Made by a program: the position numbers and the translations under genes
The notes under the pieces: model-generated
The model's database searches: none
What the model was told of the DNA's origin: nothing
Seen by the model: the letters and a program-made list of their open reading frames with translations, nothing else
Assembly (NCBI GenBank): GCA_028688235.1
Contig: JAQTYP010000002.1
Span: 1-32,162 of the forward strand
Source of the DNA: Methylomonas sp.
GTDB lineage: Bacteria > Pseudomonadota > Gammaproteobacteria > Methylococcales > Methylomonadaceae
DNA: 32,162 nucleotides
Direction of reading: 5' to 3'
In this document: positions 1 through 9,766 of the stretch, one piece after another
Numbering within the stretch: position 1 is the first letter of the stretch
Layout: the number at the start of each line of letters is the position of its first letter

Positions 1-49
1 GCCTAATTTATGCGCTTCATCGCGTAAAATTTCTGGGTAGTTGACGTAA

Positions 50-265
50 GGTTGGGAGCCGTTGAATCTTCAGGGCTGGCAATTGGTGGATGAGCTGAAT
101 CGTTTATTGTCTCGGCATCCTGTCAGCGCTTATGTCATGCCGGCTCATCTAGTGACGCCGGAAATCATCGGCCTCGACGGTGACCCCATGATGCTATTCG
201 ATCCTGACAACGGCTATCGGCAAGCCTATAGACGCATATGGAAACATCCGGGAAGCGGGCGATGA
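50..265 (+). pseudogene. C-terminal fragment of a periplasmic sugar/TorT-type substrate-binding protein
   Basis: Translation NLQGWQLVDELNRLL...[39 protein letters not shown] matches the C-terminal pattern of type I periplasmic binding proteins. The frame is blocked upstream by a stop at 47-49, so the N-terminus is missing. The stop overlaps the next start (ATGA at 262-265). Confidence 0.55.
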
Positions 266-2544
266 TATTTTTGCGTTTCTTCAACCGCTGGTTGCCGCGC
301 ACTCTGCGGCGACAATTCCTGCTCGCGGTGACGGTCTTGACGCTATTGATCATGGCCGGAAGCATCCTGGCGGCTTATGCCTTACAGTCTTCCGCCGACA
401 TGATCCATCAATTGGCGGAAAACCGTTTGACCCAACTGCAGGAAGCCCAGGATCTCGTCAGGTTGACGCTACGGATCGAACGCGAAGCACGCCAACTGGC
501 GGAAACCGATTCGCTCGATGATTTGCAGGAAACCTATGCGGGCATCGTCGAACGCCTGACGATATTCGACAGCCTGATAGACCGGCAAGCCGGCAACGAG
601 GGCATGCCCCTGCTTGACCTGCATCAGGCCAGCCAAATGTTCCGCAATACCGCGAATATCGTCGCACAGCAGCGCAAAAGCGAATTGCAGAATAAAGCGG
701 CGGGCCAGGTTTCTTCCAGCCCCGAGGCTGGCAGACAGTCTCGAGCAAACTATCTGCGTGAATTGCATAGACAGGCAGAGGCCTTGGCCGAAGCGGCACA
801 AGCGCAATCGGAAAGTTTTACGGTCGCTTACCGGCAGGCGGTTGGGCAACTGGAAGCACATTCGCAGCACCACGCCTACTGGGTGATCGTGTTGCTGACC
901 GGAAGTCTGATACTGGCCTGGGGAGTCGCGCATTGGTTTCTGGGACAGCATGTTTTGGGTCGTTTGCAGCAAATAAGCCAAAATCTGCGACTGGGGAATG
1001 CCAGTGAAAACACCATCATAAAACCCATGGCGGCCGCCGACGAGATAGCCGAAATGGCTCACGCCGTCGAATTATTCCAGGAAGATCGCCGCCGCCTGGG
1101 AGAACGAACGACCGAACTGCGGCTGGCACGCGATGCCGCAGAAGCCGCCAACAAGGCCAAGAGCGTATTCCTGGCCAACATGAGCCACGAATTGCGCACG
1201 CCGCTGAACGCCATACTGGGTTTTTCCAGCATGCTGCGGCAAGACAAGGGTCTTAGTCATAGCCAGTACGACAGCCTCGACATCATCAACCGTAGTGGAG
1301 AGCATCTACTCACTCTAATCAACGACGTATTGGAAATCGCCAAGATCGAATCCGGCAAATTACAGTTGGAAATCGCGGCATTCGATCTGGGCGGCATGAT
1401 AGCCGAGGTCAACGAAATGATGCGCCTGCGGGCAGAACAAAAAGGTCTTAGGCTGCTAATGGACCAATCCTCCGAATTTCCGCGCTACATTCGCGCCGAC
1501 GAAGCGAGACTGCGGCAAATCGTCGTCAATCTGGTCGGCAACGCCATCAAATTCACCGAACAAGGCAGCGTCATCATACGCCTGGGCGTAAGAGACAACG
1601 CCCGCCATCATCTGCAAATCGAAGTAGAAGACACGGGGCCCGGGATCAGCCCGGAGGATCTGAAACAGCTATTCCAGCCCTTCGTGCAACTGGCTGTGAG
1701 CTCTGTCCATGTCGGCAGTGGTAGCGGCTTGGGTCTTTCGATCGCTCGCCAGTTCGCACGAATGATGGGCGGGGACATCAGTGTCGAAAGTCATTCGGGC
1801 ATAGGTTCTTTGTTTCGCGTCGATCTGCCATTGGAACTCGCCAGCCCGGACGAAATCATCACCCTTGGAAAAAACATCCGGCACGAAGTGGCCGGACTCG
1901 CCCCCAACCAGCCTGCCAGACGCATCCTGATCGCCGAAGACCAGTACGAAAACCAACTATTGCTTTCGCAACTGATGAGCAATATCGGCTTTTCAGTCAA
2001 AATCGCCAGCAACGGCGAACAATGCATAGCGCTTTTCCGGCAATGGCGGCCCGATTTGATCTGGATGGACAGGCGTATGCCGCTAATGGACGGCGTGGAA
2101 GCAACTCGCCGCATCCGCCAATTGCCTGGCGGCGATCGGGTAAAAATCGTTGCGGTCACCGCTTCGGTATTCAAGGAGCAGCAAGCGGAACTGGAAGCGG
2201 CCGGCATGGACGATATGATACGCAAACCCTATCGCTTCGACGAAATATACCGTTGTTTGGCCGAACAGCTCGGGGTTGAATTGATTTATCGGGAAGATGC
2301 AGGGGAAAAGGAACCCGCCGCACCGACCCCCCAGATGCTGGCAGCAATACCCCATGACTTGCGTGAGCAATTGCAAGACGCCTTGGAAGAACTCAACAGC
2401 GAACGCATCCTGGACAATATTCTCCAGATCGGCAAGATAGACGCCGATTTGGAACGCGGATTGACGGCACTGGCCGAAGGTTATGATTACCCGGCCATTC
2501 TAAAGCTGCTGAAGATAGCCCGGGATTTAATTAATCCCGGATGA
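262..2544 (+). CDS. Hybrid sensor histidine kinase/response regulator (TM region, HAMP-like, HisKA, HATPase_c, REC)
   Basis: H-box [25 protein letters not shown] boxes [25 protein letters not shown]; receiver [18 protein letters not shown]...[15 protein letters not shown]...[11 protein letters not shown] track starts at 238; ATG 262 is preferred because of ATGA coupling. Confidence 0.93.
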   Translation: MIFLRFFNRWLPRTLRRQFLLAVTVLTLLIMAGSILAAYALQSSADMIHQLAENRLTQLQEAQDLVRLTLRIEREARQLAETDSLDDLQETYAGIVERLTIFDSLIDRQAGNEGMPLLDLHQASQMFRNTANIVAQQRKSELQNKAAGQVSSSPEAGRQSRANYLRELHRQAEALAEAAQAQSESFTVAYRQAVGQLEAHSQHHAYWVIVLLTGSLILAWGVAHWFLGQHVLGRLQQISQNLRLGNASENTIIKPMAAADEIAEMAHAVELFQEDRRRLGERTTELRLARDAAEAANKAKSVFLANMSHELRTPLNAILGFSSMLRQDKGLSHSQYDSLDIINRSGEHLLTLINDVLEIAKIESGKLQLEIAAFDLGGMIAEVNEMMRLRAEQKGLRLLMDQSSEFPRYIRADEARLRQIVVNLVGNAIKFTEQGSVIIRLGVRDNARHHLQIEVEDTGPGISPEDLKQLFQPFVQLAVSSVHVGSGSGLGLSIARQFARMMGGDISVESHSGIGSLFRVDLPLELASPDEIITLGKNIRHEVAGLAPNQPARRILIAEDQYENQLLLSQLMSNIGFSVKIASNGEQCIALFRQWRPDLIWMDRRMPLMDGVEATRRIRQLPGGDRVKIVAVTASVFKEQQAELEAAGMDDMIRKPYRFDEIYRCLAEQLGVELIYREDAGEKEPAAPTPQMLAAIPHDLREQLQDALEELNSERILDNILQIGKIDADLERGLTALAEGYDYPAILKLLKIARDLINPG
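2520..2540 (+). terminator. Hairpin overlapping the 3' end of the kinase gene
   Basis: CCGGGATT (2520-2527) TAATT AATCCCGG (2533-2540), perfect 8-bp stem; no strong T-run follows. Confidence 0.35.
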
Positions 2545-2574
2545 CTTGCCAATTCCAAAGCGGCCGATAGCCAT

Positions 2575-2724
2575 TTACTCCGGTTTTTTACCGGCTTTAA
2601 ACCACCAAGTACCGGCCATAGCCGTCAGTGCAATTACCGTTATCAATAGCGCGGTCGGATGCTGATATAATGTCTCGAATAATGCCCCGACGAATTTCGG
2701 CATGCCGCGATAACAAGTATCCAT
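2575..2724 (-). CDS. Small single-TM hypothetical protein (49 aa)
   Basis: MDTCYRGMPKFVGALFETLYQHPTALLITVIALTAMAGTWWFKAGKKPE; GGGAGAG Shine-Dalgarno-like sequence just upstream; not in the supplied ORF track (below 60 aa). Confidence 0.55.
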   Translation of the reverse strand: MDTCYRGMPKFVGALFETLYQHPTALLITVIALTAMAGTWWFKAGKKPE

Positions 2725-3016
2725 GAGTCTCTCCCGTGTGTTCGGAAAAAGCGCATAGCTTAGGCCTGGAAATGAGGATTGTCTAGTTTACCCAAGTTGC
2801 TTGAGGATTTTTTGTTTTGAAGCCAGGCGACCCGTTTTTTCCGAATACCAGGAACACAATGCCGCCCCGCAAACTTTTAGGGATTGCACTGAAATTCAGG
2901 CTATGATAAAAATTTTTTGTAGACGAATAAAATCATCTACATTTCATCGTTTGGACCTTCGAGCATGTCCGAACTTTATCGCCAAAAATAATAATTAAAA
3001 ACCGAGGAGACTCAGA

Positions 3017-3274
3017 ATGAAAAAACGCCTATCAGCAATGACTACAGTGGCTTTGCTTATCTTGACGCCATCCCTATCAACTGCCGGCGAGTCGGATACT
3101 TGCAAGGGTTGCCACAATGGTTCGGTTGCGCCTAGCGTCGACACCTTAAAAGGTAAATTCAAAACCGTTGATGAATTAGTAGCCGGGGCTAAAAACTCCC
3201 AAAATCCCATGATGAAACCCATCCAGGCCGATGAGGCCAAATTGAAAGCGGCTGCCGCAGAAATCTTGAAATAA
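3017..3274 (+). CDS. Small secreted c-type cytochrome-like protein
   Basis: Signal peptide, one CXXCH (CKGCH) and a Met-containing C-terminal segment (NPMMKPIQADEAKLKAAAAEIL) typical of class I cytochromes; GAGGAG RBS upstream. Confidence 0.75.
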   Translation: MKKRLSAMTTVALLILTPSLSTAGESDTCKGCHNGSVAPSVDTLKGKFKTVDELVAGAKNSQNPMMKPIQADEAKLKAAAAEILK

Positions 3275-3343
3275 ACTTGAGTCGGCCAATTCGATAAAAC
3301 GGTAGCAAGCCCGAGATTTTTCGACTCCCGGTATAGCTTCCGA

Positions 3344-3373
3344 CCCAAAATGCATGATTTCGTGCATTTTGGG
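3344..3373. terminator. Perfect inverted repeat downstream of the cytochrome gene
   Basis: CCCAAAATGCA-TGATTTCG-TGCATTTTGGG, 11-bp stem. Confidence 0.5.
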
Positions 3374-3432
3374 CGCACTTAGCCTTCGTAAATGAGTGCA
3401 ACCTTAAAAACGAATGCGTGAAACCAGAAGAT

Positions 3433-3710
3433 TCAAACCGCCATCGGCGCTGTCAGCGGCGCATGTAGAAGATAGTCTTCCAGATGGAAATCGCCGGGCT
3501 TCACTTTTTCTAGTCATTCCGGCGGGTATTTGTCGATTTCTGCATAGCCTGGAATTCTGCCGTATCAACGCCGGCAGCTACGCTCAACTGCGTCTCCCTC
3601 CAATGTACGCTGTAACTGGGCCGAGATCATGTTGCTGCAGGCAATAGTGCTCGGCAAACTTCTGGCGGTTTTCGTTGGCATTTTGCCCCCAGACTTCTTA
3701 CGAACTATCA
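3433..3710 (-). pseudogene. Degraded thymidylate synthase (thyA) relic, internally deleted
   Basis: 33 bp identical to the intact thyA 3' end (3433-3465 vs 4441-4473). Minus-strand translation [42 protein letters not shown] vs [43 protein letters not shown]. Second block VWGQNANENRQKFAEHYCLQQHDLGPV vs [27 protein letters not shown]. Confidence 0.9.
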
Positions 3711-3922
3711 GCTATCTGCGCAACGGCGTTGGTTCACAAGCGTGGAGCTATCGGAAAACCGCTCAATTCTTGATATAAAACAAACATTAGTTTGTGCACA
3801 CTATTACTATGGTTGTAATCGACAGGCGTCACTCCCGCGGGAACGTCTTTCAAATTGGGATGCTTGCCTCGTTTTCGTGAGCATCAGGAATATCCAATAT
3901 ATCAAATGGGAAATATCATCTT

Positions 3923-4384
3923 ATGATTGTTTTAATCAAAAATCTTTCCATCAACACTAAAGAAACGGAATTACGCGATCTAGTCAAATCGGCCATGAAA
4001 ATAGGCTTTATATTTCCGGCGTTAGGCAGAAAAATCACAAAAATAAGCCTATTCTCCATGCAGAAAAGTGCCCACCATTCCATCCATTATGGCGTCGTTT
4101 TTTTAAACCGCCGGACAACGGGTCTGCGCGTGATCAAAAAGCTCAACGGCAAACGTTTCAAGCATAATGTCATCGAGGTAAGGGAATTTATTATTCGTTC
4201 GAAACATAACGATAGACGGCTAAATCAAAAGCAATTGCCGCGCGAGATACAGGAAAGACGTAAACAAGAGCGCAGGCGCGAGATGTACGCCGGCGCGGGA
4301 AGCGAAAATCGCCTGTTGGTGAACGCCAACATATTTGACCTGGAAAATGTTTATTTACCCAGGAAACGCAAGCGGCGCGCCTAG
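3923..4384 (+). CDS. RRM-type RNA-binding protein with basic C-terminal tail
   Basis: N-terminal MIVLIKNLSINTKETELRDLV (RNP2-like), central HYGVVFLN...VIKKLNGKRFKHNVIEVREF (RNP1-like region and last strand), then an Arg/Lys-rich tail. Confidence 0.6.
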   Translation: MIVLIKNLSINTKETELRDLVKSAMKIGFIFPALGRKITKISLFSMQKSAHHSIHYGVVFLNRRTTGLRVIKKLNGKRFKHNVIEVREFIIRSKHNDRRLNQKQLPREIQERRKQERRREMYAGAGSENRLLVNANIFDLENVYLPRKRKRRA

Positions 4385-4440
4385 AGCAGCGACTGTCTCC
4401 CTGCGTTGCTTTCGGACAAACCGCCACAATGCCCTGTAGC

Positions 4441-5421
4441 TCAAACCGCCATCGGCGCTGTCAGCGGCGCATGATGACGGTAATCTTCCAGGCGAAAATC
4501 ACAGGGCGCAATTTTTTCCAGCCATTCCGGCTGGTATTTTCCGGTTTCAGCATAGTCCGGAATTCTGTCGGATAAGACCAACTTGGGCGCAGGGTAAGGC
4601 TCGCGCCTTAATTGTTCCTGCAACATATCGACATGGTTTTCGTAGATGTGCGCATCGCCTATGAAATAAGTGAACCAGCGAGGGGAGTAACCCGTCAAGC
4701 GTCCGAGTAAATGCAGTAAGGCCGCGCCTTCCGCCAAATTGAACGGCGCACCAAGTCCGATGTCGTTGGAGCGGATATAGAGGCATAGTGAAATCTCCCG
4801 TGCGGAGGTATTCACCAGGAATTGGTACAACAAATGGCACGGCGGCAGCGCCATTTCCTCCAGTTGCGCCCAGTTCCAACCGTGAAACAGGATTCTGCGG
4901 TTACCCGGGTCTGTCATGATGGTATCCAGGCACAATCTGAGCTGGTCTATCGCCTTATACAGCAATACGCCGCCGTCCCCGTTTTCTTCGACGACGCCGA
5001 TACGCCGGTAACCGAGCGCGAGCGCATCGCTAATCTGTGCGTTAGCTCGAGGTTGGTTCGGGTCGATGAGTTTGTAGGCCGGCCACTCTCTCCACTGCAC
5101 TCCGTAAACGGGGCCGAGGTCGTCTTCCTGCAGGCGATAAGGACTGGCTAGCCACTGCCCATTTTCGTTGGCATTTTGGTCCCAGACTTTGCAGCCCAGC
5201 GTCCGAAAGTCAGCGGCGCTACGGGCGGCGCGCAAAAACCCCACCATTTCGCCTATAGCAGCCTTGAACGCCAGCTTTTTGGTGGTCACGGCGGGAAAAC
5301 CCTGCTGCATATCGAAGCGCATCATCGCCCCCGGAATGCCGATGCTGCGGATGCCGGTGCGATTCTGTTGCCAAGAACCGTTATCGAGTATGTTTTGAAC
5401 GAGGTCGAGATATTGTTGCAT
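4441..5421 (-). CDS. thyA: Thymidylate synthase
   Basis: [15 protein letters not shown]...NRTGIRS...[17 protein letters not shown]...[13 protein letters not shown]...[14 protein letters not shown]...[26 protein letters not shown] extends to 5457, but Met at 5421 fits the family N-terminus. Confidence 0.96.
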   Translation of the reverse strand: MQQYLDLVQNILDNGSWQQNRTGIRSIGIPGAMMRFDMQQGFPAVTTKKLAFKAAIGEMVGFLRAARSAADFRTLGCKVWDQNANENGQWLASPYRLQEDDLGPVYGVQWREWPAYKLIDPNQPRANAQISDALALGYRRIGVVEENGDGGVLLYKAIDQLRLCLDTIMTDPGNRRILFHGWNWAQLEEMALPPCHLLYQFLVNTSAREISLCLYIRSNDIGLGAPFNLAEGAALLHLLGRLTGYSPRWFTYFIGDAHIYENHVDMLQEQLRREPYPAPKLVLSDRIPDYAETGKYQPEWLEKIAPCDFRLEDYRHHAPLTAPMAV

Positions 5422-5460
5422 TCGGATAAAACTTAAGTGATTTGGCCTGAAACTCAAGAT

Positions 5461-6015
5461 CTACCACATCAAATCGTCCGGAATTTGATAATCCGCATAA
5501 GGATCGTCTTCCATAGGGATATCCTGCGTCGGCTCGTTCAGTATCACCACACTGGAAACATCCCGGTTCTGAATCTTACGGGCGACTTCAGCCGGAACGA
5601 TTTCGTAGCCTGACTCCAGATGAACGATGCCGGCACGGCCATTGATCAAGGCCTCGCGCACCTTTTGCTTCACATAGACGACCTTAACCTTGTTGTCGTG
5701 GTTGAATTGATAAGCAGCCCCCTCGGCATCCTGAGCGATGCGGTTGAGCAGCGTAATTTGCTTGATTTGGGCGATCAGCGCTTTTTGTTCTTCGGCCAAT
5801 TTGCGTTGCCGATTCAGTTCGCGGTCCCGCTCTACCTGTTGCAGACGCGCTTGTTCGGCGCTGAGCTTGATTTCGTCGACCGGCTCCACGCCGTTGTTGC
5901 GTTGCAGCTTGGTTTGTTTGCGCTTTTCGGCCTTGACCTGTTTGACCTTGGCGTCGCTGGTCAGGCCGGATTTCAACAACTGTTCTTGCAAGGATGTGAG
6001 TTGCGGTTTTTTCAT
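5461..6015 (-). CDS. DUF2058 (YaiL-like) family protein
   Basis: MKKPQLTSLQEQLLKSGLTSDAKVKQVKAEKRKQTK... and C-terminal YEIVPAEVARKIQNRD pattern typical of the family. Confidence 0.85.
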   Translation of the reverse strand: MKKPQLTSLQEQLLKSGLTSDAKVKQVKAEKRKQTKLQRNNGVEPVDEIKLSAEQARLQQVERDRELNRQRKLAEEQKALIAQIKQITLLNRIAQDAEGAAYQFNHDNKVKVVYVKQKVREALINGRAGIVHLESGYEIVPAEVARKIQNRDVSSVVILNEPTQDIPMEDDPYADYQIPDDLMW

Positions 6016-6019
6016 GTAT

Positions 6020-6610
6020 TCAGTCTTCGTCTATCAAGTAAGGCGCCATTGCATCCCAATCTATGCTTACGCCCGGCAACACGCCGACCGGCGTAACGCC
6101 TTCCAGCTTGTAAACGTCCGGTTTGCCGTATTCGCCGTCACGCAGGCGATAAACGGTCAATACCCTATCGCGGGGATGCACCAGCCAATATTCCAATACG
6201 CCGTGGCGCTCGTAGAGTCGGCGTTTTTCGATTTGATCCCGACTGGCCGAAGAAGGCGATAACACTTCGACGACCCAATCCGGCGCGCCGCGCACGCCTC
6301 TGCGATCGAGCTTGCCCGGGTCGCAAACCACCATGACGTCGGGTTGCACGACGATATCGGTGTCTTCGTCGGCTTCGTCGTGGCGCGGCAAGCGCACATC
6401 GAGTGGCGCAATCAGCGCTCGGCAGGTTTTGCCTTGCAGCGCATTAGCCGTCTGTCGAAAAATTTCGCCGGCCACATCCTGATGGGTCAGCAAGGGTGCC
6501 GGCATCATCATATAGACGACACCGTCTATCAACTCGCAGCGCACATCATCCGGCCAGGTCAGGTAGTCTTTGTAGGTGTAATGCTTGTCTTTCTCCAATG
6601 CCAATGCCAT
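6020..6610 (-). CDS. Uma2 family (DUF820) putative restriction-endonuclease-fold protein
   Basis: YTYKDYLTWPDDVRCELIDGVVYMM, VVQPDVMVVCD, APDWVVEVLSPSSASRDQIEKRRLYERHGVLEYWLVHP. Confidence 0.9.
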   Translation of the reverse strand: MALALEKDKHYTYKDYLTWPDDVRCELIDGVVYMMMPAPLLTHQDVAGEIFRQTANALQGKTCRALIAPLDVRLPRHDEADEDTDIVVQPDVMVVCDPGKLDRRGVRGAPDWVVEVLSPSSASRDQIEKRRLYERHGVLEYWLVHPRDRVLTVYRLRDGEYGKPDVYKLEGVTPVGVLPGVSIDWDAMAPYLIDED

Positions 6611-6664
6611 ATCATCGCCCTCCTATACCCGTTTGCCGGCATAGCATAGCACAGACAATCCTCG

Positions 6665-7873
6665 TCAATGCCCCAGCTGCTTGCCGCTGGCGTACTTTTG
6701 CCACCAGGTCAACGGCCGGGTAAGAGGCGTGCTGCAGCTATCGTAACCCTGGTATTCGATGCCACGGAACACCTCGTCGCGCAGCCACTGATAGGCAGCC
6801 GGAGCGCTTTGCTTCAGACGCTCCGGAATCAGAATATATTGCGCGACCAGTTCGGCCAGTTTTTCCTGGGTATTGCCGTCGTAACGGCCATCGTTGACTT
6901 CATGCAAGTATTCGAAGGCCTCGAACCATTTCGACGGCCATAACGCCAACTTGGCATCGGCGATGATTTTGCCGATTTGTTCGTCGTTGGAAATCTTGTG
7001 GTACTTGTAGAAAAAGTACAGATCGTCTTCGCCGTTCCAAAAATGAAAATTGTCTATCGTGTGGGCGATCTCATGCACGACGATGGGCAAACGAAAATCC
7101 ACCAGATATTCCACGTCTATGTCCCGGTAAACCGCCCCTTCCTTGCCCTTGTCGAATTCCTTGACGGTAAACACGATCAGATTCTGGCCGCTGAATACTT
7201 GCGCCACGGTTTGGGAGCGAAAGCCTATGCCGGGCGTGAAGGTCAACGGGTGGGTATGGTCTTGCCAGATACTGGTTTTATAATCTTCCTGAAAGGCGTC
7301 TTTGATCAGCTCCTGAATCGCATTAGGCTTGTCGGCAATTTCCTTGTCCAGATTTTCGACCGGCTTGGCCTTGCTGATGCGCTGACGCAAAAAGGCCGGA
7401 ATCTTGCGTATGGCCTTTTCGAAGATACGCAGGTGATCGGCATCGAACGGCTTGAGCAGATAGTTGGGGTCCTCGCTATGCTTGATGACCGTCTTGCTGT
7501 CGTAAAACAGCGCCAACGCCCGCCAGGCCGCATCCCTGTCGCCCCAGTATTTCTCCAATACGCATAATTCCCCCGAAGGGCTGTGTTCGCAATCTTCGCG
7601 GTAATCGGCCAAATCGTCCAGACGCTGCGGGTTTTTATGGTCGGTCAGCACCGCCACGGCCTGTTGCCTCAGGCCTGGATGGTTGCGCTCATAAAATTGA
7701 ATCGCATCGGCTAGCCTTTCGGTAGACATGAATTGTTGTTCGCTGGTCGCGCACAGCAATTCGTTACTTTGAGACAAGGTAAAAAAGCGATTTTGAAACA
7801 GCGGTTCATGCTCTGCGGCCGATGCCCGCATAAACGCACACAGCAGCACAATCGCTACCGGTAATCTAAACAT
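6665..7873 (-). CDS. Secreted putative zinc metallopeptidase-like protein
   Basis: Signal peptide MFRLPVAIVLLCAFMRASA; HEXXH motif VVHEIAHTIDN followed about 80 residues later by TQEKLAELVAQY, a plausible third (Glu) ligand. Confidence 0.55.
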   Translation of the reverse strand: MFRLPVAIVLLCAFMRASAAEHEPLFQNRFFTLSQSNELLCATSEQQFMSTERLADAIQFYERNHPGLRQQAVAVLTDHKNPQRLDDLADYREDCEHSPSGELCVLEKYWGDRDAAWRALALFYDSKTVIKHSEDPNYLLKPFDADHLRIFEKAIRKIPAFLRQRISKAKPVENLDKEIADKPNAIQELIKDAFQEDYKTSIWQDHTHPLTFTPGIGFRSQTVAQVFSGQNLIVFTVKEFDKGKEGAVYRDIDVEYLVDFRLPIVVHEIAHTIDNFHFWNGEDDLYFFYKYHKISNDEQIGKIIADAKLALWPSKWFEAFEYLHEVNDGRYDGNTQEKLAELVAQYILIPERLKQSAPAAYQWLRDEVFRGIEYQGYDSCSTPLTRPLTWWQKYASGKQLGH

Positions 7874-7885
7874 GCGACTCGAACT

Positions 7886-8782
7886 TTATTTATCCATGCC
7901 GATTGCATCCCAGGCTTGTTCGACGAAGGTCTGTTCCTTGTAGTCGGCCACCGGGATGCCATTAGGATAATTGAGATTGAATACGCGTTCGGCATCGGCC
8001 GCCAAATCATCCATGCCCAGCTTGCGGTAAGCTTCCTGCATGATGACCAAGGCATGCGGTACGGCCGGCGTACGCTGGTATTCTTTAATGATGTTATTGG
8101 CACGATTGACCGCCGCCACGTAAGCTTTACGGCGCATATAAAAATCGGCCACATGCACTTCGTACATCGCCATGTTATTGCGTAAGGCCACCATTCTCAG
8201 GCGAGCGTCGGGAACGTATTTGCTTTGCGGAAAACGCTGTATCAATTCCTCGAAATTGTCGTAGGCATCCTTGGCACTGCCGGGATCACGCTGCGAGGTA
8301 TCGGTAGGCAAAAAACGGTCGATAAAGCCGATGCCGCGGTTATAGTTGATCAAGCCTTTGAGATAATAGGCGTAATCGACGCTAGGGCTACGCGGATGCA
8401 CCTTGATGAAGCGGTCGGTCGCCGCCAGCGCCGCCTCGGGATCGTCGTTTTTGTAATAGGCGTAGGCTACGTTAAGCTGAGCTTGGGCGGCGTAATCGCC
8501 GAACGGATAGCGAGCCTCCAAAGCTTCGTAGAGTTTGATCGCTTTTTGATAGTTTTTGTCGTTCAACGCCGCCTTGGCTTCTTGGTGGAACTTGGCGTCG
8601 TCCCAACCGACGTATTCGTCCTCTTTCTCCGCTTTATCGTCCTTACCGCCTAGGGCGCTCAGCGTTTCGCAGCCCGGCAAAGTCCAGAACAAACTGGCAA
8701 CAAAAAGGATTTTTACTAAAACTAATCGCATAAGAAAGACAACACGTTGTAATATTGCGGGTTTTTTGCGGCCTAAGATCAC
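7886..8782 (-). CDS. bamD: Outer membrane protein assembly factor BamD
   Basis: Lipobox-like LFWTLPGCETL; TPR pattern YEALEARYPFGDYAAQAQLNVAYAYYKNDDPEAALAATDRFIKVHPRSPSVDYAYYLKGL. Likely start is an internal Met (MRLVLVKILF). Confidence 0.93.
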   Translation of the reverse strand: MILGRKKPAILQRVVFLMRLVLVKILFVASLFWTLPGCETLSALGGKDDKAEKEDEYVGWDDAKFHQEAKAALNDKNYQKAIKLYEALEARYPFGDYAAQAQLNVAYAYYKNDDPEAALAATDRFIKVHPRSPSVDYAYYLKGLINYNRGIGFIDRFLPTDTSQRDPGSAKDAYDNFEELIQRFPQSKYVPDARLRMVALRNNMAMYEVHVADFYMRRKAYVAAVNRANNIIKEYQRTPAVPHALVIMQEAYRKLGMDDLAADAERVFNLNYPNGIPVADYKEQTFVEQAWDAIGMDK

Positions 8783-8815
8783 GCATACAGCCGCGAGTAT
8801 AACTTAAAAACGATT

Positions 8816-9766
8816 ATGACGATATTAACGGCAAGAGTTCCCGAAGAACTGGCGGGCATGCGCCTCGATCAATGCCTGGCGGAAATGTTTCCGGACTACT
8901 CCCGCAGCAAGCTGCAAACCTGGGTCAAAGCCGGTCGAGTACAAGTGGACGGCGAACAGATGAAAGGCCGCGAAAAGCTGGACGGCGGCGAGGAAATCCG
9001 CCTGGACGCCGAAGCGGAACAAGTACTTGAGTGCAGCGCAGAGGCAATCCCGTTAGACATAGTGTACGAGGACGACGCGCTATTGATCGTCAACAAGCCG
9101 GCCGGATTGGTCGTACATCCGGCGGTCGGTAACTGGAATGGCACTTTGGTCAATGCCTTGCTACATCACGCTCCCAGCCTGGATACGCTGCCGCGCGCCG
9201 GCATTGTGCACCGTATAGACAAAGACACCAGCGGCCTGCTGATGGTGGCCAAGACCTTGCAAGCCCACAATAGTTTGGTGGAACAATTGCAAGAACGCGC
9301 GATCAACCGGGAATATCTGGCCCTGGTGAAAGGCTGGATGACGGCGGGCGGCACCGTCGACGAACCAATCGGCCGCCACCCTGTCGATCGTAAACGCAAC
9401 GCGGTGCGCCGCGACGGCAAAGAGGCGGTAACGCATTACCGATTGGAGCAACGTTTCAAACGCCACACGCTAATCCGCGTCAAACTGGAAACCGGCCGCA
9501 CCCATCAGATTCGGGTGCACATGGCCCATATCAATTATCCGCTGGTCGGCGATCCAATTTATGGCGGCCGCTTTCAAATGCCGGCCGACTGCAATCCGGC
9601 TTTGGCCGATGCGCTACGCAACTTCAAACGCCAGGCCCTGCATGCTGCAAAGCTTGGACTGGACCACCCCGAAACCGGCGAATACATGGAATGGGAACAG
9701 GCCATGCCAGACGACATGCGAAATCTGATCCGACTACTGGCGGAAAATGAACTGGATCGAACCTGA
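8816..9766 (+). CDS. rluD: 23S rRNA pseudouridine synthase RluD
   Basis: S4 domain RLDQCLAEMFPDYSRSKLQTWVKAGRVQVDG; catalytic motif HRIDKDTSGLLMVAKT; divergent from bamD. Confidence 0.94.
   Translation: MTILTARVPEELAGMRLDQCLAEMFPDYSRSKLQTWVKAGRVQVDGEQMKGREKLDGGEEIRLDAEAEQVLECSAEAIPLDIVYEDDALLIVNKPAGLVVHPAVGNWNGTLVNALLHHAPSLDTLPRAGIVHRIDKDTSGLLMVAKTLQAHNSLVEQLQERAINREYLALVKGWMTAGGTVDEPIGRHPVDRKRNAVRRDGKEAVTHYRLEQRFKRHTLIRVKLETGRTHQIRVHMAHINYPLVGDPIYGGRFQMPADCNPALADALRNFKRQALHAAKLGLDHPETGEYMEWEQAMPDDMRNLIRLLAENELDRT

Noticed and set aside
2801-2998. 65-aa plus-strand ORF upstream of the cytochrome gene
   Set aside because: No RBS, no family features and unusual composition; likely non-coding leader sequence.
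3414-3647. 77-aa plus-strand ORF
   Set aside because: It is antisense to the thyA relic; the sequence is explained by the pseudogene.
6977-7567. 196-aa plus-strand ORF
   Set aside because: It is antisense to the HEXXH protein gene and has no recognisable family features.
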